Source: Adineta vaga
Lineage: Eukaryota; Rotifera
NCBI GenBank assembly: GCA_021613535.1
Contig: CP075493.1
Coordinates: 17,856,001 to 17,920,000 of the forward strand
Direction: 5' to 3'
DNA: 64,000 nt
Positions 34,441 to 47,267 of this stretch are shown here, piece after piece. The notes beneath the pieces were generated by a model, which did no database searches, was not told where the DNA came from, and was given only the letters and a program-made list of their open reading frames with translations. The translations under genes were made by a program, and so were the position numbers. Position 1 is the stretch's first letter. Every line of letters starts with the position of its first letter.

Positions 34441-35103
34441 GAGTACAGGGATTTTCAAAAATATTTTTTTTTCTCAGAGCTATCTAAACTATATATAGTT
34501 CGACTCAGTTTTTCACGCTGATTCCGAATCTGATATTAGTTTTGAACCAACTTTTAGTTTTCTAGTCGATCGAAACCAAACTGTCGTTGACTTCACTTTT
34601 TAAAGTACACATAACACTCGGATTTCAATCCAAGGTTTCCGCATTTATTGAAGCATTGCATCATTAGAAAACTATGGTTTTGTTCAAAACTGAGCTCATC
34701 TATATATGTTTTAAATCATTTTGAGAAAAAAATCTCTTTTTGAAAAAAACCCGTACTCTCTCAAAAATGACCAAGTAGAAAATCACAATTTTTTCAATCA
34801 CTCAGCTATTTCTTTATGAATCCCTCTCGTCTACGAACTCGATCGAGATATTTAAAATTGTTTCTATTGATACTTCGCTAGTTTCCAGTACGACAGAAAG
34901 AATCCCAGCTCAACTTCACTCTATGGGATCCGGCAGGGTCCTCGATGTTTCCGACAACTTCCGACCGACTTCCTGCACCAGGGATTCCGACGAATTCCTA
35001 TTGGATCCGACAAAATCCGGTATTTTTTCGGACAGGATCCGGATGTCGGATTACTCGTCGTGAGATTATTCCAATGCACATAGTGGATTCTTGTACTCTC
35101 CAA
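34441..35103. other. Repeat-derived DNA without a recognised gene
   Basis: 34600-34650 is a diverged copy of the dispersed repeat seen at 9245-9300 (TTTCCGCATTTATTG in inverted sense, preceded by GTACACATAA). 34925-35055 is rich in GGATCCG / TCCGAC words in both orientations and is probably another decayed element. Confidence 0.4.
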
Positions 35104-35518
35104 AGCATGCATCAATTTCAGTTCGGGTCTAATTCTAGGATTGGTCGGTATTGGTGGGATTAGAATGGGAATCGAGCGGAATTGATTAAAATTGGTTTTG
35201 GAATTGACTACGAATGATTAACAACTTTGACGGGATTAGTTGGATCTGATAGAAAATCAAGTCACATGAGTGTGGTTTTCGAAAAACCGCATATTATTTG
35301 CCGAGACTACTCGAAAGCAGTTTCAATTCTGTTGCACCTACAAATCTCTTTGAACGGATTTGAGCAATTACAAATAGTTTTTGTGTAATGCTAACTAATT
35401 CTTTGCTATTCCGACCGATTGTTGATCAATTTTTGACCAATTTCAATTCCAATTCTAAGCAATTTCAGTTGCAATTCTGACCAATTCCAATTCTAGAATT
35501 AGAACTAGAATTGGTGCA
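35104..35518. mobile_element. Inverted-repeat element rich in GGAATTGG words, about 415 bp
   Basis: The left end CATGCATCAATTTCAG...TCTAATTCTAGG pairs with the inverted right end AATGCACCAATTCTAG...TTCTAATTCTAG. The interior repeats short AATTGG/CCAATT words on both strands. No open frame or clear target duplication was seen. Confidence 0.45.
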
Positions 35519-35567
35519 TTCCTATACGCTGCATCAGAGATGATCACAGGGTAATTTTACATACGCT

Positions 35568-36262
35568 GTCCTGCTAGGGAACTGCAAAATTACTTTTTCT
35601 TGGTCCAGGTTCCAACTCTGTTGAAAACTTTACGCGAACTTTGGTAATCATCCATCAGATATGATATCGTTTCTGAAATTCAAAGTTTGTTTTTTGATAA
35701 TGAAAATGACCGATTTTGAACCAGCGCTGTTTATCGATTTCAACTGAGTGAATCGAATGAATAGCCTATTGCAATAGTATCCCATTTGTTAAACTTACGC
35801 TCGAAACAGTTTTGGAAGATTGAACACAAGTTTTATACCGATTTTTGTGTTTTGAGGAAGCGTCGACGAATTTTTTGAATACAAAGTAGAACAACAGAAC
35901 TATAGTAGTATCAGGACATAACAAAAAAGTGAGAAAAAGTCCGCAAATATATACTAAAAATATCATCGCATCCATTTAGGCACTTTTTCTTTCGAGTACT
36001 GAAAAACCCGCACAAAATATGGAAAGATTCAGATTATTCAACATGGTATTCGTGCTCAACTAAAAAATTTTATGAGATTTATTGGTTAAAAACTATCGAA
36101 TTCAGAGATTTTCAGCCCAAATAAAATAAAATATAATAAATAATAAACGAATTTTTGATTAAAAGTAATGATCGGGACCAATTGAAAACTTTTGGTCTCC
36201 TACTGGTCTTGTTAAAAACTAAAATTTTGGTTCCTGGTCGGGTCACGATTGCAGTTTCCTAT
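35568..36262. mobile_element. Inverted-repeat element with GGAACTGCAA ends, about 695 bp
   Basis: The left end reads TAGGGAACTGCAAAATTAC, then GGTCCAGGTTCC. The right end read inverted gives TAGGAAACTGCAATCGTGAC, then CCAGGAACC. The same motif (GTAGGGAACTGCAAAGTGG followed by GGTCCC repeats) opens a short GC-rich block at 59457. The interior codes nothing recognisable. Superfamily unknown. Confidence 0.5.
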
Positions 36263-36654
36263 GTCGTGCCCTAATTGGGTAATGAAAAAAGAAAAAAACG
36301 CACCCTATCCTGCCCTATAGAGTACCCTGTATATTTGACTTAATATTAGACTTTTCTAATGAATCGAGTTCCAAAACAACACTGGTTCTAGATTATATTA
36401 TAAAACGTTGTTTTAATCAAACTAAATTATAATAGCATAGTCCAACAACTAATGTAATAAAGAAAATAATAGATCTTCAATAAAGATCACTTTTTACTTT
36501 AGTTTAGAACGATCTTTGACAATAGCACAAGAAAATACACAGAAAAAACCTCACTAACAAAAAAAGCAACACAACAAGACAATTTTTTTTTATGCATGTG
36601 TCTTCCTATATATTGAATTATTAACATTTTATCAAGTTTATATGCTTATAGATT

Positions 36655-37545
36655 TCACTGAAAAAAAAAAGAGTAGAGTGATAAACCTTTAAAACGTTTA
36701 TCAGAGTGCAACGGATAATATACCCTTTTCTACCATTTATCAAAGTCTATTAAACCCTTCTATCTACTCCTAAAAAAAGGTTTAGAGAAAGGTTTATCAA
36801 CTTAAAACACTCTTTGGAATACGGTTTATCAAAACGTTGATCTGATTAAAAAACGCAAAAAGGGTATGTTATTCGTTGCATTCCTATAAACCCTTTGACA
36901 AGGTATTTCAAAATTATATATCCGCTAATACTATTACATGTAGTCGTTTATAATTTGGTATATCATAAAATGATACCCTATTATTTGGTTTAGTACAGCT
37001 AACATAAAGGGTAGATTCGCCTTATTAACTGCAGAAGAGTTGGGCAGGACGTAGTTCAAGTGATTGATCAGTTCCATAAACTTGGAAAGGGTTCTTCATA
37101 TGGTACTGCAGATGGTTGATCAGTTCCATGAATCAAGGAAGGGTTCTTCATATGGTACTGCAGATGGTTGATCAATTCCATAAACTTGGAAAGGGTTCTT
37201 CAAATGGTACTGCAGACCGTTGATCAGTTCCATGAACCTAGAAAGGGTTCTTCAAACGGTACTGCAGACCGTTGATCAATCGCATGAACTTGGAAAGGGT
37301 TCTTCAAATGGTACTGCAGATGGTTGATCAGTTCCATGAATCAAGGAAGGGTTCTTCATATGGTAGTGTAGATGGTTGATCAGTTCCATAAACCTGGAAA
37401 AGGTTCTTCAAATGGTACTGCAGATGGTTGATCAATTCCATAAACTTGGAAAGAGTTCTTCAGATGATACTGCATATGGTTGATCAGTTGCATGAACTTA
37501 GGAAGGATTCGTCCAATGACAGTTTGAAGAGATTATCAATTTTAT
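36655..37545. repeat. CACTGAAAA element with 52-bp minisatellite (array 3)
   Basis: It starts CACTGAAAAAAAAAAGAGTAG. The next about 170 bp are an inverted match to the end of array 2 (shared ATGATAAACCTTT-type words, CAGAGTGCAACG, ATAATATACCCTTT). From about 37040 to 37520 a 52-bp unit repeats about nine times. Each unit contains GGTTCTTCA, GGTACTGCAGA and TTGATCAGTTCCAT. The unit sequence differs from arrays 1, 2 and 4 but the period is the same. Confidence 0.75.
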
Positions 37546-38269
37546 GAAATAATAAGGGTTTTTAAAAAGGTAATTCAGACACTGAAGCACGCTTAATGCT
37601 TTATGTAATTGTTAAAAGTATTGATGCAGTCGTGGAATTCATCTCAAGAAGGAAATAAAATGAAGGAAAGCGTGAAGTGGACTTTAGAAGGTGGACAGTC
37701 AAAAGAGATATATTGAGTTTCTACTGAACCCATAGAAAGTTGAAATGAAAACTATCAACATATGTAGTAAAGAGAAACCATACGCAGGAAGAATAGCATA
37801 TAAGTCTGGCTGTTATGAGTAAGGTCTAACTGTTGGCACTAGGTTGAACTGAAGACAAATATTCTATATACTATTCGAAACACCTACTCTGGAAACTATA
37901 AAATAGGTAACTATGTCATTAGTTAACGATATAATCGCAGGAACTCACATAGAATTTTTGAATATTAGAAAGCTAGTTATGGAAATAGTTAGAGAAACAG
38001 ATTAAAAATCGATTGCGATATCACTTTTATTATTTTAATTTAATCAGATCTTTTCGCTCGGAAAAAGACTTCATGTAAGTTAATTTTTTTCTATGCATTC
38101 TAATCGATTATTAGAAAAATCCCCGTTGCTTATGATTTTCAGCTTTTCTCCTAACTTTTTACACAGATAGTTAAGTAAAATATATGATTATATAATTAGC
38201 AACAGTTTTCTTATTCTGAATTCATATCTGAAAATAAGACATGAATAAATGACTAAATTTCAAAAAATG
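37546..38269. other. Intergenic, nothing recognised
   Basis: No open frame, repeat end or RNA gene could be supported here. Confidence 0.4.
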
Positions 38270-38284
38270 TTATTAAATCGCTTA

Positions 38285-39060
38285 CCTCGGATTCACTTTT
38301 GTACCACTTTAGAACTGCATGCCGAAAAAGGATATTGTGGAAGATTTATTCAATAATTCATCTTGCGTTACTTGTCGAATGAGATCTAAATAAAAAAAAT
38401 ATGATATATAAATTCATCGTTACTTGATACAATACCCTTTGATTTATATTTCACTTGTATATATAAAAAAAATTTAAAAAAAGATTTTGTTATTGTTCAA
38501 TCGCTTATCTTTAGTATGCATTTGAATCGAGTCTAAATATAACTAATTCATCTACTATTGATCTGTCGTTGACAATATCTAAAGAAAGAAATGAAAACAT
38601 TTTTAATTGTTATGAAATTATTTACCTTTGATTTGGTCCAATGTGAAATCTAAAATAAACCTAAAATAAGTTATATAGTCAATGGTGTATCAGTTGTATT
38701 TTATTGTTTCTCGAATGATACCTAGAAAGCAAACGAAAATATCTGTTCAATATTACAAAATAACGTATCTTACATTCGTCGTTAAATTCAATCCACATAA
38801 AGAAAATAATAATATGTCATTTTGTTGAATTAGAACCTAAATAAAGAAAGCAAATAAGATCATCAATTAATGTATCAATAAATTATTTACTTTTTGTTTA
38901 CTTTAAAATCAGATCTAAATCGAAAGAAAAAGTATTGTTTTATTAAAATTAAATAACTTACCTTTGATTAATAGTTGAAGCAAAAAAGACCATGGAGTCA
39001 ATGTAAAGTTTGATTATTGTGAATTGAAGTATATTTGAATTGTTTTTGAATGACGTCGAA
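38285..39060 (-). other. Possible micro-exon gene, C-terminal part
   Basis: On the minus strand a series of very short segments lies between TTTAG acceptors and GTAAG/GTAAAT donors, near 38960, 38890, 38770, 38630-38655, 38510-38535 and 38288-38388. The last three share a phase: two segments of 24 nt (8 codons), then a final segment of about 100 nt that ends at a stop after MQF. Joined, they read DFTLDQIK, DSIQMHTK, DLIRQVTQDELLN. The upstream segments contain stops in that phase, and one donor (38506) reads AT. The region may therefore be a decayed gene, a non-coding transcript or chance. Family unknown. Confidence 0.3.
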
Positions 39061-39683
39061 AGGAAAAGAGAAAACTGGAAATAGAAAAGATAGAAAAAAA
39101 ACATCAGATATTAAACATTAGATACTCCAAATAAAATTATAAAACTGATTGAACAAAAAAGAAGTAAATCAGTCTTCTGAGTAACGAAAAATGCACTGAA
39201 ATTTTTAATAATAAATAAAACATTACGATATTGATATTAATTACGTAGTATATTGTTGTGAGAACTAAACAATTAACTGAATCGGTAATTGAAAAAAAGT
39301 GTTGAAAACATAGATGAACATCTTGCTGCATATATCGATGAAAGAAATAAAAAGATTAACTTAGTGATTAAAGTGAACAAAAATGGATGAAGCATTTATC
39401 GAAATGTAGTTTTTTAATAAACGATCTTACTTGAAAAGATGACGTATCGAATCAAAAGGCAATAAGAAAAATTTTTGTTTGAAACATCTTCGTTGATCGT
39501 TAAAATGATTGTCATATGTTAAATTTTATAAGAAAAAAAGTTATACTTTATTTATAATGAATTTAGATATAATTAAGTTGAATCATGTTTTTTGTTAAAG
39601 AAAAAATAATCGATAGAGATGAAGAAAGAGAAAATAGACAAGAAATTCTAGATGATTTATATAAATATTAAACTACCTATATA
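39061..39683. other. Intergenic 3' region of the second SAMD3-like gene
   Basis: AT-rich sequence between the possible micro-exon segments and the stop codon at 39684. No gene supported. Confidence 0.4.
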
Positions 39684-42495
39684 TTATAATCTTCGTTTTC
39701 GTTTTGGTCTTGAATTAAAATTTGAATTCGTAAGATCATTTAATGGAATGGAATTCGTAGTTGTAATTTGATCATCAGCTGTTTCAACCATATTTGAACC
39801 TGTAGAATTTTGATGATCCGAAAATGAATTCTTTTTTTGTCGTTTACGTTGTTTCACATGTGGTTGTGATTTTGAATGTAATGATGATGTGTTTTCCATA
39901 TTGTTACTATTTCTATATGAAATAATATTGTCAATATTGCGAAATAAATATATCAGAATACTATATCTTACTCATTTGTATCAAGATTATCATTTGTTGA
40001 TGTTGTTTCGATTAATTGATTTATCATAAGACCATTATCTTGAACTGGAAGATCACCAGGTGAATGTAATTCAATTTGTGTATGTGATTGAGATTCATTT
40101 TCAGATGTTGCTGAAGAATTTGATAACGAATTTGACATTGCTTGTTGTTGTTGTCGTTGGTATTGTTGCTCAGCATAAATATCGATATTCTTTTCTTTAA
40201 TTAATATTCGAACAGAATTTGTTAAATATCTTGTTTCAGCATGTAATATTGCATAAAGAAGTCGAATAGTTCGGCTTTTTTTATCAAATGCCAACTCAAA
40301 TACTGAATACATAGCAACTAGAAGTGCAACAGCATCATCTGGTGAATCGGTTGATACAATAGAATTGAAATCCACATAAATATGAATGATATCATTAATA
40401 CAAACTAATGTAGGATATGGTGTTGGTGGTTCCTAAATAAATTTTAGTTTTTAAAACCTTCAAAATGAAAAAAAAAGCCTATGAACACATTCTATAACGT
40501 TATGTTTCTATGCATATATCTGCTAGTTGGTCAATATGTAATTGTGCAATGTATTAGTTGTACAACTATAGATAAATGATTTAGATACCATTTGCTAATA
40601 TCAGTAATGTGAAATAAGAAGAACTCTATATATTAAATTCAAGACAAATGAATTCTACAGAGTATACGATTGAATAAATCAATATCCGTTGCAATTATCA
40701 TAGATTAAAACCTCATTTAGGTAATTTTTTGAATCAATCATTTATCCGTGAATATTCACCACCTTAAACGGTTTTTACATCTTATTCTACTCGAATTTAA
40801 AAACAAATCAACCAAACCATCTGTCATAGATGCTGTCGAAAAAAGCTACTTACATTATTACATAACAAATGTTGAACTGTTTCACCAAATGCTTTGCACA
40901 AAACTTTGATCAATTGAATTGAAGGCGAATCTATAATTAAATATAATTTCCTAAAACATATATATTAATCTGCTATTTGCCTGTTATAAATACTGGTGAT
41001 GAAACAATTTTATTTAAGATAATTGGTGTTTGTCGACGTATAGCTGCAGCTAAATCGATCTTCAACAGCATTCTGGCCTCTTCGAATATCTGTTTGAAAA
41101 AAAATTTTATAAAATTCATTATGTTAATAAACGATAAATATATTTACTAAGAATGAATCGGAATAGCCAGGATATTTCTGAATAACATCAGATGTTGATT
41201 GATTACGTATACATTCACGACGACAGGAAAATGTTTCTTTCCATAATTTCAATTTTGTTTCATCATCAATTTGAGATACATCTTGTAATTGATTTATTTT
41301 TGTTTCAATATCATTGGCGATATGATCATTATATGGAATTATCATCATCTAAAAAATAAAGATGAATTTAAAATAAAAATTAAATTTTAACTTACTTGTT
41401 TGAATCGCTCTCTTTGAGCTATTTCATTAATTCGACGTTTAACAGGTCTACCTGAACCAGCACGTGAATATTTCGCACGATAATCTTGTACGATAGGATT
41501 ATCTGAATGTTCTGAACGTATTCGTTTTAGCTTGGTCTGCAAAGCATCTTTCCATACGGTCTATGTGTCAAAAAATAGATTAATTTCTTATTATTAAATA
41601 AAAAAAACTTACGACATTGTTTTTTGTCATTGGTAAATTCAAAAATTTAACTATTGCATTTCCTACTATATCGAATTGTTTTGACGTTAGATAACTATAA
41701 ATAGAAAGAAAAATTAATAAAAAGTTTGATTGAATATCTATAGTTTTTTTAGAAGCTTCTGTCAAAAATGACCAATGTTTCGTCTCACACTGCTTTTAAT
41801 CCTACTATAGTATTCAATTTGAATACTTAAATAAGTCATTTTGTATGATTTTAACAAAATTAAAAAAACTGTTTTCTATATGGCTTAAAGATTATATTAT
41901 TAATACATACAATCTTTGTTTTTACAATCAACCCAATCAAATACAAGACAAAATCATAGGAATTTCTACACCGTGAAAAGATTTATATTATTAGCAGAAA
42001 TACATTCTGTACATTTTGATAATTATTATGTGAAAAGCTATGTAAAAGATCACTTTCGAAGCATTAAAAATCTAGCAACATATGTACATTTTTCCTTATC
42101 ATGCTCTTAGTCTATTTGCTTTAAATCATTACTTACAAACGTTTGTAATTGTTAATGAGATCGAAAGAAACAGCATCAATAAGAATTTGTCGATTGGCAC
42201 AATGTGGACCAAATGTACTTAATGCTCCATCTTCAATATTTTTGATCACATTATTTGGTAATAATGGAATATTATATTCTTCTGGAAAAGGTTCAAGAAT
42301 ATTTGTATGATGATCATATTGATTTGGTGTAAAACTGTTTGCAGATGGTTTTGGTAAACAATCAGCTGATGGTTCAGTAGTAATAATTGATTTTGGAGGA
42401 TTTGTTGTTGTTGTTGTGGTGGTAAATGATGGAGAAGTATTTGTACTAATTGATGGTGTTTGAGCAGTTGTAATAATTGTTGACGAACCATCGAA

Positions 42496-43122
42496 CTCAC
42501 GAGGGAGGTACCCAAAGTGATTAATCGATTTTGAGTCTAGACTCGGTGCATAAAGTAGACTCCGGTGAGCTATGAAAAACCCTAAAAGGATAAGGGCCCA
42601 TAGACTTTCTGCCGAAAGTTATAGGTATTTTACTGAAATATTGGACTCGGGCATGAGATGTGCTAAAAACTCGAATGGCGATATTTCGACCTAAAATTTT
42701 GTCCATAGAAAGGTCTGTTGATAAGTAGAATGGTCTGAAAATTTCAGCTCAAAATAATGTTCCGTTCTCGAGATATTAAAGTTCGAAAAAACAGAAAATT
42801 TTAGCAGCTTTCGTGACATATGAATAATTTTTCACACTGCAATATCTCGAGAAAGGAACGTTATTTTGAGCTGAAATTTTCAGACCATTCTACTTATCAA
42901 CAGACCTTTCTATGGACAAAATTTTAGGTCGAAATATCGCCATTCGAGTTTTTAGCACATCTCATGCCCGAGTCCAATATTTCAGTAAAATACCTATAAC
43001 TTTCGGCAGAAAGTCTATGGGCCCTTATCCTTTTAGGGTTTTTCATAGCTCACCGGAGTCTACTTTATGCACCGAGTCTAGACTCAAAATCGATTAATCA
43101 CTTTGGGTACCTCCCTCGTCAG
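42496..43122. mobile_element. Foldback element, 627 bp, near-perfect palindrome
   Basis: The ends are CTCACGAGGGAGGTACCC and, inverted, CTGACGAGGGAGGTACCC. The arms of about 280 bp are almost identical inverted copies around a loop of about 60 nt near 42785-42840. Identical 61-codon frames occur on opposite strands at 42521-42706 and 42912-43097, which shows 186 bp without a difference. The element interrupts exon 2 of the second SAMD3-like gene. The terminal motif matches the element at 10105-15622. No clear target duplication was found. Confidence 0.85.
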
Positions 43123-43771
43123 GCAAAGTAATCTCTGTTCGAAATATTTTTTCTCTTTCTTCTAAAAAGATTAATTGATGTTTAAATTTGGGAATAATGA
43201 CCGATATTCTTTCAACGGTACTCATTAATTTGAGAGTTGGTCCATCGACATCGTATTCTAAATGATAAATAAAAATAGTTACGTTTTATTAAATGCGTCT
43301 TTCAGCAATATTTGCTTTATGTTTGAAAAAGCTAAGTCAATCAATCTTAAAGAATACAACGAATGTTTTGCTATGCTATGTGAATGAGAAAATGAACACA
43401 AATAGAAAAGAACAAAAACATTCAAAAAATGATCACAACTAGATCGACAACCTATACAATGTTTCAAAACCAACGTTCAAAAATTCATATAGTTTGACAC
43501 GAAACGAATTTCAATCATTTTTTGAAAACTATTTTCGCAAAAAAACTTCATAGAGATTTGATTTTTTTAGTTTATAGACTGAAAATGTTTAAAAATATCA
43601 TGAAAAGATGGAAACAGATAAGAACTATAAACTTTTAATATCCGATCTAATATTTCACAAGAAAATCTATCAGATAAATAAAATCAGAAAGTACTAATAA
43701 ATTTTAATAAAGAAATGAGAAAAAAATGAAACAACATATGAATTTAAAACAATATCAATTGTAAATTCTCC

Positions 43772-46700
43772 TTAATAGAAAGTCAATCGACCGGTGAATG
43801 AAACAAAACTTGAATCTTTTACATGGTAAATATCCAATCCTTTATGTAAATATTTCAATTCACATGGATCAAGAATAGCATAACGATCAAGCGACTTAAC
43901 TTCCCATGTGAATAAATTTTCGTCGAACGATTTGGTATTCAATAAGTCAACCAATAACCACCATTTTTCACTTGTTTTTAAAATGAAAACTATCTGTGCA
44001 AATCTTGGTTGTTCATCCTCATTTCTTAATCCTATTACATAAACAGCTGATCGACAATATTCTATATTTTGATAGATTAATTTGCTACATTGCAATAAAT
44101 TCATTTCACAATCAAGATTACCGAAATGATCAAGTAAAAGATTTTTCATTGTCTTGGTAAATAATGAATTCTGAACTGTTTTTACTCCTACAGAATAACA
44201 AACATTTCCTAATGGAGAAAAACGACTAAATTTGTAACATTGTTTAAAACGAAAATGTGTTGCCAGCATTTTAGGTGTGTTCTTGAAATTATTGGTTCTA
44301 ATAGAAAGTTTTTTAAAATAAGCATGACTCGATTCATATCTAAAACACCATTGTCGTGTCGCTGGACCATAATCACGTATCATTTGACCATATTCACGAA
44401 TGAAATGAGTTTTTGGTATAATCTTATTTGGAAAATGCATAACCATTGAGCGATGAAATGCATCACATAAGTCATCAAGAACAGATAACCATGTTTTTCT
44501 GAACGGACAAGATAAAACTAAATCCAAAATATCACGTAGAATTTTGTAAACAATGAAAGACTCCAATTTATCAATTATATCGAAAAAAATTATTGGAAAC
44601 AATTTGAACAGGCAAAGTTTCTGTGCAGCTGTAGCAATAATACGTTCATTCTGTAAATGTTTCAATTGGATAGGTGGTGGCCGATTAGCAGTATCAAAAT
44701 ATCCATATTGAAAATTAGTCGTACGTTCTTGAATACGAGCTTAGAAAAAAAGAAAAAAAATACTTGGTGTATTTAATATCCGATATTTCTTTTTACTAAA
44801 CAAAGGTGAATCTATCTTTTATCGTTTTTTCCGTCATAAAATGCATCATTATTTAACAAAGTGAATAAATTTCAAATCATTATACAACTGCATACTCAAA
44901 TACATCTTTAACAATATCATTCAACTCAAACAAAGTCTGAAGAACTGAAGAAGAGTCATTGTTTTTTATTATTAAATGAACTCCATATAATAATAAAATT
45001 TGCAATCATATGTGAGAATAGGCCATACTACTTTTAGAAAAGCTTTTCAATAAATTAGAAAGTCATATATCAAACGAAAGTTTTTCTCCCTTTACTATGC
45101 TAACTCACTAAACCAAAATATAAAAAGAAATGACATTTTGGATAAGAAATATTAATATTACCGTTCGATATCTCTCGTTAAACCTGACTGAATTGAAGAA
45201 AGTCATAGAAAAAAATGATTCATATATAAAAATATATAACTCAATCGATTATTGTCGAGTTTGTTTGTTTTCGAATGATTTAATTGTGTAAAAATATAAG
45301 AGGCAAATACTAAATCGACTCTAATTCATTTATGAGGAAATAAAAACAAACTACTATAATAGAAATTCATCAGATAATCTCAATTAACGAACTGATTCTC
45401 ACCATGTGTTATAAGACGCTTTGATGAAGCTTCTTTTAAAAGTGACATTATCACCATCGGACAAAGTCCTTCGAGAAAATCGTGCACACAATCCGCGGGC
45501 AGGCATGTTGTTGGATGAAAGCCAATAAGATTATGTAAAGGACTTCTGCCAACCACACCCATCATAGGAGATTGATTTGAATCATTTAAAATCTGTTCAA
45601 CTATCGAATCATGATCAAAAATCTCTCGACTTTTGAAATCTGATAATGGTGTTAATAAACTTCTATCAGCATAATTGATATAACATCTCCGACAAAAATA
45701 TCCATTACTAAAACATGTCTGGAAACCACCTAACCAATTACTTGCAAGATTATCTGCAACAACAGTTGAAAATGTAAATTTAAAATGAATATTATTGATC
45801 ATTAGACCATTAAGTTGTAGTTCATTTAAATTGTCAACAATCGGTTGAAAAAAATGATTTGCTTTCACAGGATCCTCAAATAAAACAAAGATTCTCATAT
45901 ATTTCAAATATGTCACGATATTGTATTTCTGCTTTTAAATTAGAATAATTAAGGTAATATCTTTTCTATTGTGCTACATATACAATACAAATATACTAGT
46001 TTCAACTATCGAAAATAGATAAGATTTATTCAAATGAGCAATTCAGTTTGCTTTCTTTCAAATCTATTCAATATTTTCTTTTTCAATCGAACTCTTTTCT
46101 TATTTACAGTATATTTCTGATGAAAATTTTTACCTTCAGGATTCTATTTTCACAAATTCCAACAAGCTGGATGAAATCCAGCTTTGATCTGTATTTATCT
46201 GGTATATCTTCAAGGGTGAAATAAATTATACTCATCTTATGGCGATCACGTTTTGATCCCAAAGGATTAGTTAAACTAATGTCGTCGATATATAATTGAA
46301 TTAACAAATGATCATCATCTACCACTAAGCCATGATGGCTATCTCTAATTGAAAACATTAAATCATTATCCAATTCTGTTAATGATTGTTGCTGATGAAT
46401 ATTTTCGAGAATTTCATGACAAAATTGCTGAGAGCTGAGTACCAAAGATAAGCTTTTGTCAATTGGAATAAAATAACCAAAACTAGAATCGTCAACAACA
46501 GACGATACAGGAACTTCTTGTACAGGAGTAAAGTTAAAATGTTCTTCACAATATTTCATAAATTGATACTCACTCTTCGTTATAGAGTCAATTCCATTGC
46601 AAAAATCATCAAATACAAGTTTTAATTGATTAAAATAAATAAATTTTTGCTCTTCATTTTGAGAAATCGATGATGGAAATAAATCACTATTTTGACAAAA

Positions 46701-47267
46701 ATCAAATGCTTTTTTTTCTAATAATACTTGAATATTATTAATTAATGAAGTAACATATGTAGAAATAACACTTGTGACATTTTTTGGTAGTAAAAATTCT
46801 TCACGTAGTTGTAAAATAAATAATGCATATGATTTTTTAATATCTTTTATTGAATTTATGCTTTCTTCTTTACGATTACTTGAAAAATAAAATGATGATT
46901 CAATATCATCAGATAAAGTTGAGTCTGCTTCATAATCCATATAATTTGATTCCTGGTTCCCGGCGTCCTCCATAAACTCAGTTCCAGTTGCAAAATCAAC
47001 ACTTTTTTCTTGTGGATTATCAATAGAAGATGTATATGTATGATTGTTTTCTTTTTCTGATGAATGTAGTTCCACTGAATGTTTTCGATATATATGTGAT
47101 TTGTATGCGGAATATTTTTTGTAAAGCACACCGCATGTATCATGTAAATTACACATAATTTCAAATTTTGGATCATTTTGATGATAAAGAGTTATATGTC
47201 GAAACATTTTAAAGAAACTTGAAAAATCTCTATTCGTTGAGCAAAGTGGACAGATAAACGACGACAT
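43772..47267 (-). CDS. C2H2 / HDxLEG transposase-like protein, copy 2, open
   Basis: Three exons, 47267-46134, 45928-45403 and 44739-43772, with GT-AG introns, give 2,628 nt, an 875-residue protein without a break. Residues 1-60 hold two zinc-finger-like motifs (CPLC...HITLYH; CNLHDTC...HIYRKH). Residues about 60-150 are acidic. About 300-378 includes IDDISLTNPLGSKRDRHKMS, a signature of this family. Exon 2 has VVADNLASNWLGGF (Asp about 437), CRRC, and DCVHDFLEGL (Asp about 528). Exon 3 has RQWCFRYESSHAYFK (Glu about 689) and NIEYCRSAVYVI. The D, D, E order suggests an RNase H-fold transposase, but no catalytic proof exists. It lies in intron 1 of the SAMD3-like gene, same strand, as in copy 1. 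Most animal members are annotated only as uncharacterised. Confidence 0.85.

Noticed and set aside
42521-43097. Two 61-codon ORFs
   Set aside because: They are mirror images in the arms of a foldback element and have no protein features.
42496-43122. Foldback removed as an intron to rescue the SAMD3-like protein
   Set aside because: A GT (GGAG|GTACCC) and an AG (GTGAG) exist on the minus strand, but the resulting phase does not match the following GSSTIITT frame.
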